A DNA stretch of 35,224 bases from positions 1 to 35,224 of the forward strand of contig CALKXE010000187.1 of assembly GCA_938003955.1 (NCBI GenBank), written 5' to 3'. The position numbers and the translations under genes were made by a program. Source of the stretch: an uncultured Saprospiraceae bacterium (GTDB taxonomy: Bacteria; Bacteroidota; Bacteroidia; Chitinophagales; Saprospiraceae). Under the pieces are notes generated by a model that saw only the letters and a list, made by a program, of their open reading frames with translations, made no database searches and was not told the origin of the DNA. Shown here in pieces: positions 23,159 to 32,273 of the stretch. The first letter of the stretch is position 1, and every line of letters starts with the position of its first letter.

Positions 23159-25804
23159 TTAATTCCTAATTAAAGAAACCTTCCCCGAGTATGAATCCGT
23201 ATCCTTCGTGGCATTCACAAAATAAACTCCATCTGCAGCATCCGAAAGATCAAATACCCGAGTATTTTCCAATGACTTAATTAGCTTCCCTTGGTTATCC
23301 AAAATCTGGACTCTATCAAATTCAAATGGCAAGTAAAACAGACCTGTTGAGGGATTAGGAAATACAGATAGTATAAACTCATCTTCTTCTTTGATACTTG
23401 ATATTGGATATTCATCAACGACAGAGTTCTGTGTTGTATTCGTGACGATAGCAGGGTTAAAATCAAAGTAAATATGCGCAGTGTTCTCTACCTTCACAAA
23501 ATTATCGAGCGTGCTATCTGGGAGTATGCTATACATCACATATCCATTACTACCTTGCTCATCAGTAGTACTATCCGGAAGGTAGATTTGATGAAAATCA
23601 AAATTCAGGACTCCAACATCAGAGAGTGTATATCTCAATAGCTCGGGATGGCTTGAATTCAATAATTTGAAAGTAGAATAGTCCAAATCAGGATCCAGTG
23701 TATCACGGACCACAACATCATCTGCATAATCATTTCCTACATTTTGAAATCGAATGGTGTACGTAATTGGTTGATCTAGTAGTACATATTGATCATCTCT
23801 ATTCGGATTGACTAATTTGTCATTCGGATCATAAGAACATCGCACATCGTCTTCATAACAGTATGTTGCGATACAATCTGGATCACTCACTACTGTCGCT
23901 TCAGAAACAAACTTAATAAGATCACCTTGCTCTATATCTCCCACACCAGGCACCTTGAACGATACCTTTCGTGTAAATGACGATCCTGGCAACAAATTAA
24001 TGAAGTCCCACCCAAATCTACCATCCTCTATGTAGTCTGGTGTCATCAACGGCATCGCTTCTGTTGCAAGTGGATCTAACTCCGCCCATAAGACTCCATT
24101 CTCTCTTGTTGTCCCTTCATTTTTAACAAAAAAGTCCATTGTTATTGTTCGACTACATCTCAGAGCTGGACTATATATTCCCGTTACAATACTCTTATCA
24201 ATTCTACTTGGATACACTCCAAAAAATATACTATCCGCAAAGTCAACGTCCGATACATCAAATGTATATTCGTTATTTTCAGATGTTAATATCCAGTTTC
24301 CTGTATTGTCATTTTGATAATTTATTGTCGTTTGGCCATCCTGAACTAAAGTAAAAATCCCATTAGTACTTGTATTTTCAAATGATTCGTCCTCTATACT
24401 AATAGCACCTCGTCCAATAAAATCCTCTCCAGTATCAAGTGTTCCATTTTCATTTTCATCAAAATAAAATCTAGATAAAACGTGAGCGAAACTCTGATTG
24501 ATCTCATATGCTCCTATATCTGGTGCACTCCCCCTAGGGAATGGGCGTTCGTTACCCAATATATCCGTATCTATTGCTATGTCTCTAGTTCCAGCATTAA
24601 GGCACGGCGAATTTTCTGTCGGAACCAATAATATATCATCAAATAGTAATGGGTCACTATCTAAATTGCCAGGACCATTCCATCCGCCTTCTACGATACA
24701 ATGACCAACATTAACGATACTATTCGTACTAAAGTCATATTCAATAATGGCATATTCATTATTCCACAAAATACTATTGACAATATCTAAGTTTGATGAA
24801 GAACTCCTTATCCCAGAATTATTATTGATAATTGTAGAATTTATTATGTTAACATTAGAACTATTTATCTCTATTACGGAAGTTGATTCATCATTATCGT
24901 ATATAAGACTGTTAATAACATTTACTGACATGTCCTCACCAGTTGTATGTATTGCGACTCCATATGGCCTAGAGCCTGGAGCCTGATTACTAAAGATTTT
25001 ACATCCTGTCAAATTTATATCCGATCCATCAGTTCCAAAATAATTAGATGCATAAATTCCAGCTCCATAACTCCATCCTTCTCCACTCGCAATATTCCCA
25101 TTGATCGTGCAATTGAACATATCATAACTTGAATCCCTAGAATAGATACCACCACCATAAGCCCAGTATTCGGATTCAACAATATTATTTCTAAAAAAGC
25201 AATTAAAAAATTGAATCTCACATTCATCCATAAGGACTCCTCCTCCATTAGCCCAACCTTCGCCAGTTGTCACAGAGTTGTTTCTAATTATACAATTCTC
25301 AACGATCGATCTGGACTGATAAAAGTTAATACCTCCTCCATATGCCCTCTCTGAATTCAATCTATTATACTCAATAATTAGGTTTTTTAAAGTTGGACTA
25401 GCACCTTCAATAAGCATCCCCGCTCCTTCACCCCAATCTACATCATCTATAAACCCATTCCTTATCGTAAATCCATCTAAAACGGCTGTTTCGTCAATAA
25501 TCTGTACATCTTCTGGTTCAAAAGAAGTTTCTCCTTCAAAATAAATTCCTCTACCCTCAGAATTTGCGTCAATAGCAGTATTTTCGGGTCCATCTGTAGA
25601 TTTTAACTCCACTCCATGCATCTGTTCTGTCCACACAATATTTTCATAATATACTCCAGGACTTACCAACACAACATCTCCATCTGAAGAAGCATTAAGT
25701 GCTGATTGTATAGTAGAATATTCTTGAGGAACTAGTAAAGTTTCCTGACCATTAGTATGGAAACTTAAGAACAAAAAAATGGATATTGATAGTAATGATT
25801 TCAT
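23159..25804 (-). CDS. Secreted beta-helix protein with DUF11-like domain and T9SS sorting domain
   Basis: The ATG at 25804 is chosen because it begins a clean signal peptide (MKSLLSISIFLFLSF); the longer frame from 25837 adds 11 polar residues. The N-terminal 400 residues are a right-handed parallel beta-helix of the pectin-lyase type: STIQSALNASSDGDVVLVSP at the entry, then regular Asn-rich turns, including a repeated phrase of the form GEGWaxGGGI seen three times. Next come a short SdrD/CNA-B-like segment (YFDENENGTLDTGEDFIG), a DUF11-like adhesion domain (DPNDKLVNP, TYTIRFQNVGNDYADDVVV) and a T9SS sorting domain with VFPNPSTGLF. No catalytic residues of a polysaccharide lyase could be assigned. 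A surface-bound binding or structural protein is most likely. Confidence 0.87.
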   Translation of the reverse strand: MKSLLSISIFLFLSFHTNGQETLLVPQEYSTIQSALNASSDGDVVLVSPGVYYENIVWTEQMHGVELKSTDGPENTAIDANSEGRGIYFEGETSFEPEDVQIIDETAVLDGFTIRNGFIDDVDWGEGAGMLIEGASPTLKNLIIEYNRLNSERAYGGGINFYQSRSIVENCIIRNNSVTTGEGWANGGGVLMDECEIQFFNCFFRNNIVESEYWAYGGGIYSRDSSYDMFNCTINGNIASGEGWSYGAGIYASNYFGTDGSDINLTGCKIFSNQAPGSRPYGVAIHTTGEDMSVNVINSLIYDNDESTSVIEINSSNVNIINSTIINNNSGIRSSSSNLDIVNSILWNNEYAIIEYDFSTNSIVNVGHCIVEGGWNGPGNLDSDPLLFDDILLVPTENSPCLNAGTRDIAIDTDILGNERPFPRGSAPDIGAYEINQSFAHVLSRFYFDENENGTLDTGEDFIGRGAISIEDESFENTSTNGIFTLVQDGQTTINYQNDNTGNWILTSENNEYTFDVSDVDFADSIFFGVYPSRIDKSIVTGIYSPALRCSRTITMDFFVKNEGTTRENGVLWAELDPLATEAMPLMTPDYIEDGRFGWDFINLLPGSSFTRKVSFKVPGVGDIEQGDLIKFVSEATVVSDPDCIATYCYEDDVRCSYDPNDKLVNPNRDDQYVLLDQPITYTIRFQNVGNDYADDVVVRDTLDPDLDYSTFKLLNSSHPELLRYTLSDVGVLNFDFHQIYLPDSTTDEQGSNGYVMYSILPDSTLDNFVKVENTAHIYFDFNPAIVTNTTQNSVVDEYPISSIKEEDEFILSVFPNPSTGLFYLPFEFDRVQILDNQGKLIKSLENTRVFDLSDAADGVYFVNATKDTDSYSGKVSLIRN

Positions 25805-25987
25805 AGTAATTAGTTTTTCGTTTTCTAAAAATAACAACTAATCATTGAATTTTGACAGAAATCAAAAAAAACATTTTGCAATCTAGCCTAATTGTCCTCC
25901 CGAATAATTAATTACATCAGTTACTTTTCATTGCACTCAACATTTCACTTACTATAATTCAGTATTAAATGAATCTATAAATAATGC

Positions 25988-25995
25988 TACTTTTG
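25988..25995 (+). promoter_or_regulatory. Candidate -7 box for the toxin-like gene pair
   Basis: TACTTTTG fits the Bacteroidota -7 consensus TAnnTTTG exactly and lies 47 bases before the ATG at 26043. No TTTG was found at the -33 position. Weak evidence because the motif is short. Confidence 0.3.
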
Positions 25996-26042
25996 CTTCA
26001 TCTGAAATATTAAAACAAATCAAATTATATAGTTTTAGGTTT

Positions 26043-26858
26043 ATGAGAAAATACTTGATTGTATCATTTATTATATGCGTCTCAAAGCTAGCCGTTGCTT
26101 CGCCATATAACATTACGCCTCAACAACTGGACACTATTATCCCTTCTTACATTTCAGATCTTGGCAATGGATTTACTTTCGAATTAAAACTTAACATAGC
26201 TATTGGCACTCATGGAAGAGGACTTGGTGTCAATGCAATGACTACTTACACGGGCAACGGAGGATCTGTGAGTGCGGGACTTGGATCTACATATTATCTA
26301 TCTGAACCCGGTACTGGAAAGTCTGGATTAGAAACTAGAATATTTGGTGGAGGAACAACCAATCTTGGCAAAGAATGGAGTTTGGGGTACTACCAAACCA
26401 TTTTTATAAGTGGAGAGTCTAGCCAACGAATAGGAAATCTGATCACTTCATATAAAGATTGGTCATTTACTTTTGAAAATGATATGCTAGGCGACTTGGG
26501 AGATCGGTATAGGTCCCATGCCTCAATACTAAGTTACAAAGACATAAGTGTCGGACTCAATCTATTTACCGGCGATCCAGCCAAGAACAAAGGGCTCAGA
26601 AGGATTATAGAAGATGATGGCATGTATGGAACCTATCTACCCGCAAGAGATGGTGAGAACCCCGACAAATATCGTCTTGGGCTACTCTATGTTAGATATA
26701 AAATATTTAGACTTGGGACCAACTCTGAACACATCCGACACTGGACTCAAAACAGATTGATCCACGATACGACCCAATCCCCTCACTTCGCAATGAGGGA
26801 TAGAAAATGGAAATTATACGGAGGCGTTTATAATTACAACCCATTCACAGCATGGTAA
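26043..26858 (+). CDS. Secreted protein with polymorphic toxin type 23 (Ntox23-like) domain
   Basis: A 271-residue protein with a signal peptide (1-19, ending KLAVASP). Residues about 40-271 resemble the type 23 polymorphic toxin domain as I remember it from Bacteroidota: Gly-rich strands (VSAGLGSTYYL), then WSFTFENDMLGDLGDRYRSH, YKDISVGLNLFTGDP, YRLGLLYVRYK, and a C-terminal block with NSEHIRHWTQNRLIHD and SPHF. The family was predicted computationally to be a nuclease-type toxin; biochemical support is unknown to me. The protein has no long delivery region and no T9SS domain, so it would be exported by Sec alone. Its stop overlaps the next ATG by 7 bases. The Gly-rich strands also allow an outer-membrane barrel-like or structural role. 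Confidence 0.68.
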   Translation: MRKYLIVSFIICVSKLAVASPYNITPQQLDTIIPSYISDLGNGFTFELKLNIAIGTHGRGLGVNAMTTYTGNGGSVSAGLGSTYYLSEPGTGKSGLETRIFGGGTTNLGKEWSLGYYQTIFISGESSQRIGNLITSYKDWSFTFENDMLGDLGDRYRSHASILSYKDISVGLNLFTGDPAKNKGLRRIIEDDGMYGTYLPARDGENPDKYRLGLLYVRYKIFRLGTNSEHIRHWTQNRLIHDTTQSPHFAMRDRKWKLYGGVYNYNPFTAW

Positions 26859-27367
26859 GATTTATATTATTCATATCAGTATTATTGTTGTTGAACTCTT
26901 GTGTTCTTGATCACAAATTATCGATGACTAAAACGCCCAATGATTCAACTTCGCTAAGATTAGACGGCATCTATCTTCATGAAGACAGCCTAAAAATTGT
27001 TGATTTATTTTTCCTTTATGAAGATGGTACTATCCTAAGTCGCGGCTCTATCCTAAAATCTAATCTAGAATCCAAACTAAGACAATTAGAAATATCGACT
27101 GACGAGAAATATAAAGCAATGAAATACCTCTGGGGTAAATATATCATTGAAGATGATGTAATCGTCTTCGAAAAATATGCTCCAACAGATAAACCCTATA
27201 GAGCATTCAGAAGGAAAGGCCAAATACTAAACGATACCACTTTTGTGATCAGTCAGTTCTCTGATGTCAAAGGCCAGGGGCTTATGAATGTAGATGAGAC
27301 ATACAGATTTAGAAAAACTAAATCAAAGCCGGATAGTAGTAATAAGTGGGTTGGGTCTGATGATTGA
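26852..27367 (+). CDS. Small lipoprotein, candidate immunity protein for the upstream toxin-like gene
   Basis: A 171-residue protein with a lipoprotein signal (MVRFILFISVLLLLNSC, lipobox LNSC at 14-17). The mature part is a mixed, probably beta-rich domain (YEDGTILSRGS, YIIEDDVIVFEKYAP, DETYRFRK) without a family I can name; it resembles small lipocalin-like or copper-resistance-like lipoprotein domains in strand pattern only. Its ATG lies inside the last codons of the toxin-like gene (7-base overlap), so the pair is translationally coupled. A lipoprotein facing the periplasm directly after a Sec-exported toxin would suit an immunity protein, but this is inference from position. Confidence 0.75.
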   Translation: MVRFILFISVLLLLNSCVLDHKLSMTKTPNDSTSLRLDGIYLHEDSLKIVDLFFLYEDGTILSRGSILKSNLESKLRQLEISTDEKYKAMKYLWGKYIIEDDVIVFEKYAPTDKPYRAFRRKGQILNDTTFVISQFSDVKGQGLMNVDETYRFRKTKSKPDSSNKWVGSDD

Positions 27368-27534
27368 TATTTGATTTGGCACAAGCTAAATCAATAGAAA
27401 AAATCGCCTTCACTCGAAGAGGTTTGTAATCTTTACATCCCAGTGAGGTGACGTTACTTTATCTCAAATATATAATTGTTTGTGAAGTTCCATATCTAGC
27501 AGAACTATGAGGTGTCCTTGACAAAATACAATAC

Positions 27535-28674
27535 CTAATTAACAATCAAGAGTTTTTTTATTTCTCTCTTTCCGTTTTGATAATTTAATCTAGTAAAATA
27601 TATTCCTGAAGGATAAGTAAATCGAAGTAATCGTTGAAAGTCATTGATCTCATATGTATCAACTAACACGCCATTCGAATTGAGGATTTCTAAGGAACCT
27701 AACTTCATTTCTAAATTTCTAACATCTAGGTAATTCGATGCGGGATTAGGGCTGATTTCTAGGTTAGATTCTGAATCTAGAACACTTAGTGTATCATTAC
27801 AAAATGAAACTGAATAATTACCAGATCCCGATCTATCTGCAATAATTGCATATTGACCAATAGAAAGATCATCCACTTCGAGCTTATTGTCTACGGATAC
27901 TTCCAGACATTCTAAATCATTACCCAGTGCTATTAAATACAGTTTTACATCGTTAGAAGAGCTTGTAAAGTCTATTAAGAGTGGTCCAGTCTCCGTATGG
28001 TTATATAGAAATATAATTTCGTTCCCAATATTAACTTCTGAATCACAATTATACTTTTCGAAGAAATTAAAGTGATTTTCAGAATTAAAAGTATTGCATG
28101 AATACTGGATCGCATTTGCGATTACATAAGTAGGACAATCCATGTTAATGTAAACTCCATTCTGATCCTGTAAATATGCCAAACATTCATTTGCGTATGT
28201 CTCTCCGTTGCATGCGCATATTTGACTTGTTGCAATAGCTGGACAAACCCCTTCTAAAAAAGGTATAAAAGAATTGGAACAACTAATATTATTTGGCTCT
28301 ATTACAGTTATTGCCCCTACTTGAATCTGTTTATTCCAAATTGGATTAGTCAGTACATTTAGATTAATGTTGACAATATAAACTCCAGTCAAAAGGGCTT
28401 GTTTTTCAGGAAATTCCGTGAACAAACTTGTAGTTTCCGAACACAGTGAATTATAAATATAATTCACATTTACATTTATTATTTTTGAGAAATGATTTAT
28501 ATCGAACTCTATCGTGTACGAATCGCATACAGTTATAGGATTAATATTAAATTGAACTTTGGCTTTTCCCCCAAGTTGAACTATTCCATTTACAATAAAC
28601 GGAGTTGATATTATATCCTGAGAAAAAGATAGGTTCGCGAGGAAGAGTAATAAAATGATATAAATCTTTTTCAT
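27535..28674 (-). CDS. T9SS-secreted protein with Kazal-like domain
   Basis: Signal peptide at 1-19. Residues about 144-180 form a Kazal-like serine-protease-inhibitor domain: VCPAIATSQICACNGETY followed by ANECLAYL and a final Cys at 180; the spacing of Cys and the NGETYANEC core fit the family. Flanking regions (20-140 and 180-300) are beta-rich with no named domain. The C-terminus is a T9SS sorting domain with ISPNPASNYLDV and GIYFTRL. The protein should end on the cell surface or outside. The inhibitor role is inferred from the domain only, and many bacterial Kazal domains are uncharacterised. It stands alone, with a 167-base gap on one side and a 187-base gap before purE. Confidence 0.83.
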   Translation of the reverse strand: MKKIYIILLLFLANLSFSQDIISTPFIVNGIVQLGGKAKVQFNINPITVCDSYTIEFDINHFSKIINVNVNYIYNSLCSETTSLFTEFPEKQALLTGVYIVNINLNVLTNPIWNKQIQVGAITVIEPNNISCSNSFIPFLEGVCPAIATSQICACNGETYANECLAYLQDQNGVYINMDCPTYVIANAIQYSCNTFNSENHFNFFEKYNCDSEVNIGNEIIFLYNHTETGPLLIDFTSSSNDVKLYLIALGNDLECLEVSVDNKLEVDDLSIGQYAIIADRSGSGNYSVSFCNDTLSVLDSESNLEISPNPASNYLDVRNLEMKLGSLEILNSNGVLVDTYEINDFQRLLRFTYPSGIYFTRLNYQNGKREIKKLLIVN

Positions 28675-28861
28675 TGATTAGCATTTGGAATTCGTGATAA
28701 ATTTGACGCCTTATTTTTTTTTGAACTGTTAAGTAATTTTATGTTTATATTTTGTTGTAACCGATTAAATATACAATAGTTACCAAATCAAAATGATAAT
28801 AAATAAATCAGCATATACGCCTAAATAAAGTCTATTAAGAATATATCTAACAGACAACATT

Positions 28862-29371
28862 CTAAAAACCCTTATATCCCATATCCTTAACCTTATCTAC
28901 TTTCGCCATCACAGCGTCGGTAAGTCCTTTTTTGTAAGCCACAATTTTAGCACGTACTTCTTCATCGGCACTGCCTAGTATCGTAGCCGCTAATATTCCA
29001 GCATTCTTACCACCATTAAGCGCTACAGTAGCTACAGGAATCCCTGAAGGCATCTGTAAAATAGACAGAATAGAATCCCATCCATCGATACTATTTGAAC
29101 TTTTCACTGGGACTCCGATCACTGGCAGCGGAGTAATCGATGCCACCATACCTGGTAGATGTGCAGCTCCTCCAGCTCCTGCAACTATGACTTGCACTCC
29201 CCTCTTGTGCGCATTCTGAGCGAACTCAATCATACGATCAGGTGTACGATGGGCGGACACGATAGTAAGCTCGTAATCGATGCCGATACTGTCTAGAAAT
29301 TCTGCAGCAGGTTTCATTACCGGCAGATCAGAATCAGATCCCATTATGATGCTTACTCTTGGATTAGACAT
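28862..29371 (-). CDS. purE: N5-carboxyaminoimidazole ribonucleotide mutase PurE (class I)
   Basis: Converts N5-CAIR to CAIR in de novo purine synthesis, in the cytoplasm. Full 169-residue length. Seen: IIMGSDSDLPVM (9-20 region), SAHRTPDRM (catalytic His), AGAGGAAHLPGMVAS and PVIGVPVKSS, all hallmark PurE segments. The pairing with purK just upstream in transcription (8-base gap) marks it as class I, which uses N5-CAIR rather than CO2 directly. A housekeeping gene, with visibly higher G+C than the biosynthetic operon. Confidence 0.97.
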   Translation of the reverse strand: MSNPRVSIIMGSDSDLPVMKPAAEFLDSIGIDYELTIVSAHRTPDRMIEFAQNAHKRGVQVIVAGAGGAAHLPGMVASITPLPVIGVPVKSSNSIDGWDSILSILQMPSGIPVATVALNGGKNAGILAATILGSADEEVRAKIVAYKKGLTDAVMAKVDKVKDMGYKGF

Positions 29372-29379
29372 AGTTTGTT

Positions 29380-30522
29380 TTATTTAGTGATGACTTTGAG
29401 TGTCGTTTTTAATTGTCTTGCTTTTAATATTGCACTGTCGAGATGCTCATCTACGATCGTCGCATGTCCCATCTTACGGAATGGCTTTGTATCCGCTTTT
29501 CCATATAGATGGATGTTTGCTCCCGATATCCGAAGACAGTCAGATAGTCCTTCATAATGGACAGGTCCTCTGTAGTTATCTTCTCCCAGGATATTGACCA
29601 TAATAGAAGCTCCTCGCTCGGCTGTGTCGCCTAATGGAAGATCCATGATTGCTCTAAGGTGCTGTCCATACTGAGAAGTTATATTTCCTTCGATCGTTTG
29701 GTGCCCACTATTGTGTGGTCTTGGTGCGACTTCATTGATCCATATACTGCCATCCTTATTGAGAAATAATTCTACAGCCAACAGGCCTACAATCTCCATT
29801 TTAGTGGCGATCGATTCGGCAATCGTTTTTGCTTTCTCTTTTTGTTCTTCTGTAATATTTGATGGTGAGAATAGAAACTCTACCAAATTAGCCGTTGGAT
29901 GAAACTCCATCTCGACTACTGGAAAACTCTTCACTTCACCTGATACACTCCTAGCTACAATAACACCGATCTCCTTATCTATATCTGCCAATGATTCTAA
30001 TAGACATGGCGCATCTAGCAAACTATCTAAATCTGACTCCGATCTTACGACTTTCACTCCTTGTCCATCGTACCCATCTTTTCTTGTCTTTTGTACAAAT
30101 GGAATGGACCATCGACCATCGATCACTGCTTGTCTCACAGCATCCGCATCCGCCATCAATTCGAATGGAGATGTGGGCAACTTATGATCCGCATACCACG
30201 ACTTCTGCGTTCCCTTATCTTTGATCAGATCTAATATGTGAGGCTGCGGGTAGACTTCCTTTCCTTCTTTCTCTAGCTGGTAGAGTGCTTCGGTATTTAC
30301 CGCCTCTATCTCCACCGTGACGATATCCATCTGCCTTCCAAATGCGAGCACATCATCATAGTTCTTAAAATCTCCATATGTGAAATCAGGGCATACACCA
30401 GCTGCAGGAAATGAATCATCCTTCTCCAGTATATTAAGTCTCACTCCTAGCTTACTTGCTTCTTGGCAAAGCATTTTACCGAGCTGTCCGCCTCCTAATA
30501 TTCCTACTTTCTTGTCAATCAT
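29380..30522 (-). CDS. purK: N5-carboxyaminoimidazole ribonucleotide synthase PurK
   Basis: ATP-grasp enzyme that carboxylates AIR with bicarbonate to N5-CAIR, feeding PurE. 380 residues, normal length. Motifs: GILGGGQLGKM (7-17), KTRKDGYDGQGV (ATP-grasp loop), EVAPRPHNSGHQTIEG (metal and substrate site) and GKADTKPFRKMGHATI near the C-terminus. It precedes purE by 8 bases; the two form an operon. Nothing unusual was seen. Confidence 0.97.
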   Translation of the reverse strand: MIDKKVGILGGGQLGKMLCQEASKLGVRLNILEKDDSFPAAGVCPDFTYGDFKNYDDVLAFGRQMDIVTVEIEAVNTEALYQLEKEGKEVYPQPHILDLIKDKGTQKSWYADHKLPTSPFELMADADAVRQAVIDGRWSIPFVQKTRKDGYDGQGVKVVRSESDLDSLLDAPCLLESLADIDKEIGVIVARSVSGEVKSFPVVEMEFHPTANLVEFLFSPSNITEEQKEKAKTIAESIATKMEIVGLLAVELFLNKDGSIWINEVAPRPHNSGHQTIEGNITSQYGQHLRAIMDLPLGDTAERGASIMVNILGEDNYRGPVHYEGLSDCLRISGANIHLYGKADTKPFRKMGHATIVDEHLDSAILKARQLKTTLKVITK

Positions 30523-30686
30523 GTCGCATCGTTTGGAAGTGCGAAAATAGCATGAATATGATTGAATTACGAATTACGGAGAAGGGAAATTGGGTTTGGG
30601 GTATTTGAGCATGGAGGAGATGGACTTTATATAACATTTTATATTTCTGAGCCCTCACTAAAGCCTAGAAGCTGTTAGCCAAAACT

Positions 30687-30719
30687 ATTCGGTTTTCTAT
30701 AATTTCAATTGTACCGAAT
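30687..30719 (-). terminator. Candidate stem-loop downstream of the amine oxidase gene
   Basis: Arms ATTCGGT (30687-30693) and ACCGAAT (30713-30719) are exact reverse complements with a 19-base loop, about 30 bases past the amine oxidase stop on the minus strand. The TTTT that follows on that strand is short. Terminator function is possible but the loop is long. Confidence 0.3.
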
Positions 30720-30748
30720 CCAATTTTGAGTTCTTACTTAATAAAAAA

Positions 30749-32179
30749 TTACTCTGTGATTTCATTTACGACATCATAACCTGATAGGATCGCACTTTGT
30801 ACAGAACCACGTATTATATAAGAACCTTGAACGGGAGTGAATCCATAACCATTATAAGTTTCTCCAGCAAAATAAACTTTATCATCAAGAGAAGCATTTA
30901 AATCGTCTGATGAAGATTCAAAATCAGATGTCCAAGTTCCCTGTGTATATGTTTGTTGAGTCCAATTTTCGTAAATATAGGATCCTAGATAATACTGAGA
31001 TGCTTGTCCATTAAAATAACCATCTAACTCTTGAATTACAGCACTTACAATAGAATCTGAATTAGCTAACGCATAATATTCTTCCGTTGAATTACCAATA
31101 GCTAATAATCCTAAAACATGGTCTTGAGCATCCTTACCATATGCTACATCATAATATGATTTTTCTCCACCTAATTCTCCAATTGCAATAACATCTGGAT
31201 AAAATTGATCAGAAAACTTCATAAACAACTTAAACCCAGGCAAAAATTCAACAGCTTGTATAGCAGCGATTTTTTCTGCAGGTAATGAAGGGGTAAAAGT
31301 AATAGCGTTTGATTTAAGTACACCAACTGAAACAGTTAAAATTACTTTGGCAGCTTGGTATTCCGTGCCATTTTCTGTCGTTAATACTACTTGATCTCCT
31401 GTATAATCTATACTTGTAACCTTGGAGTTATAGACAATATTTTGCGCTACATTTTGCGTGAAATTTTCATTGATAAAATCAAACCACGTAGTATTCTTAA
31501 ATTTATATTCTGTTATATAATCTGCATAGTAATCGACCATTTCTTGAGTTGGAATTTGCGAAACATTATTATCAACCACCAGTTTAACATCCAAAGGTTG
31601 ATATAATACGGTTTCAACATTTGGTTCGGTTCCTGGTTGATTTATTAAATAGTTCAAAAGTGATTTATCTGCATGAATCCACTCCGCACCTAAATCGATA
31701 GGAAAATCTGCAAAATTTTTATTTTTCTGGATTCTACCACCAAGCTTGTCAGTTGCTTCTAATATTTGATAACTAATTCCTTTTTCTTCCAATTTTTTTG
31801 CTGCAGCTAAACCTGCGGCGCCAGCGCCCACAATAATTATATTTTCTGCTGTAGAAATTGGTGATTCTGCGACAATTATCATTTGCGATGTAGTATTTAC
31901 GCCTTTGTCATTGGCAGCCTCCATTTTCACAATATATTCACCAGCTACAGTGTATATATGCTTTGGCGATTCATCCGTTGCAATTGAGCTATTGTCTCCA
32001 AAGTCCCAAGTGTAACTTGCTGCATTTCCGGAACAGTTTGTAAATGTTATTTCATCGCCTACATTTGCTTCGGCTACCGAAGTTGTAAAACAGGCTTTCA
32101 CTGCTGTTTCTTCATTTCCGCAAGAAACACTAAAAAATAGTGTTATTAATCCGAGTATAATTAAGTTGATATTTTTCAT
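30749..32179 (-). CDS. Lipoprotein fusing a PKD domain to a flavin amine oxidase
   Basis: The ATG at 32179 is preferred since a lipoprotein signal, MKNINLIILGLITLFFSVSC, starts there; the frame extends to 32200. A PKD domain follows at about 28-105 (YTWDFGDNSS, HIYTVAGEYIVKM). The rest is an FAD-dependent amine oxidase of the MAO/polyamine oxidase type: GAGAAG dinucleotide motif, ILEATDKLGGRI, IDLGAEWIH, and the C-terminal FAGETYNGYGFTPVQGSY FAD block. Such enzymes oxidise primary or secondary amines to aldehydes, releasing H2O2. Placing one on an exported lipoprotein is unusual, because FAD must be loaded outside the cytoplasm and no Tat signal is visible. A CRP-type operator and -7 box lie directly upstream. 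Substrate unknown. Confidence 0.85.
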   Translation of the reverse strand: MKNINLIILGLITLFFSVSCGNEETAVKACFTTSVAEANVGDEITFTNCSGNAASYTWDFGDNSSIATDESPKHIYTVAGEYIVKMEAANDKGVNTTSQMIIVAESPISTAENIIIVGAGAAGLAAAKKLEEKGISYQILEATDKLGGRIQKNKNFADFPIDLGAEWIHADKSLLNYLINQPGTEPNVETVLYQPLDVKLVVDNNVSQIPTQEMVDYYADYITEYKFKNTTWFDFINENFTQNVAQNIVYNSKVTSIDYTGDQVVLTTENGTEYQAAKVILTVSVGVLKSNAITFTPSLPAEKIAAIQAVEFLPGFKLFMKFSDQFYPDVIAIGELGGEKSYYDVAYGKDAQDHVLGLLAIGNSTEEYYALANSDSIVSAVIQELDGYFNGQASQYYLGSYIYENWTQQTYTQGTWTSDFESSSDDLNASLDDKVYFAGETYNGYGFTPVQGSYIIRGSVQSAILSGYDVVNEITE

Positions 32180-32225
32180 TTTTGAATTTTGCATGGTCAC
32201 CCAATTTGGATAATATTATAAAATG

Positions 32226-32233
32226 CAAAATTA
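32226..32233 (-). promoter_or_regulatory. Candidate -7 box of the amine oxidase gene
   Basis: The minus strand reads TAATTTTG, a full match to TAnnTTTG, 47 bases before the chosen ATG at 32179. A -33 TTTG is missing at the normal distance, which fits a promoter that depends on an activator. The CRP-type site at 32255-32270 is centred about 41-42 bases upstream of the start point this box would predict. Confidence 0.45.
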
Positions 32234-32254
32234 TAGAAACCAAAATGGCTTTCA

Positions 32255-32270
32255 TGTGACATATATCACA
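32255..32270. promoter_or_regulatory. Perfect CRP-type operator (TGTGA-N6-TCACA)
   Basis: The bases read TGTGACATATATCACA, an exact match to the E. coli CRP consensus half-sites with the correct 6-base spacer. It lies between the stop of the Crp/Fnr regulator gene (32274) and the amine oxidase gene. The regulator's recognition helix (SRETLSR, residues 179-185) contains the same Arg, Glu and Arg that contact GTGA in E. coli CRP, which supports it as the binding protein. Confidence 0.65.
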
Positions 32271-32273
32271 AAG

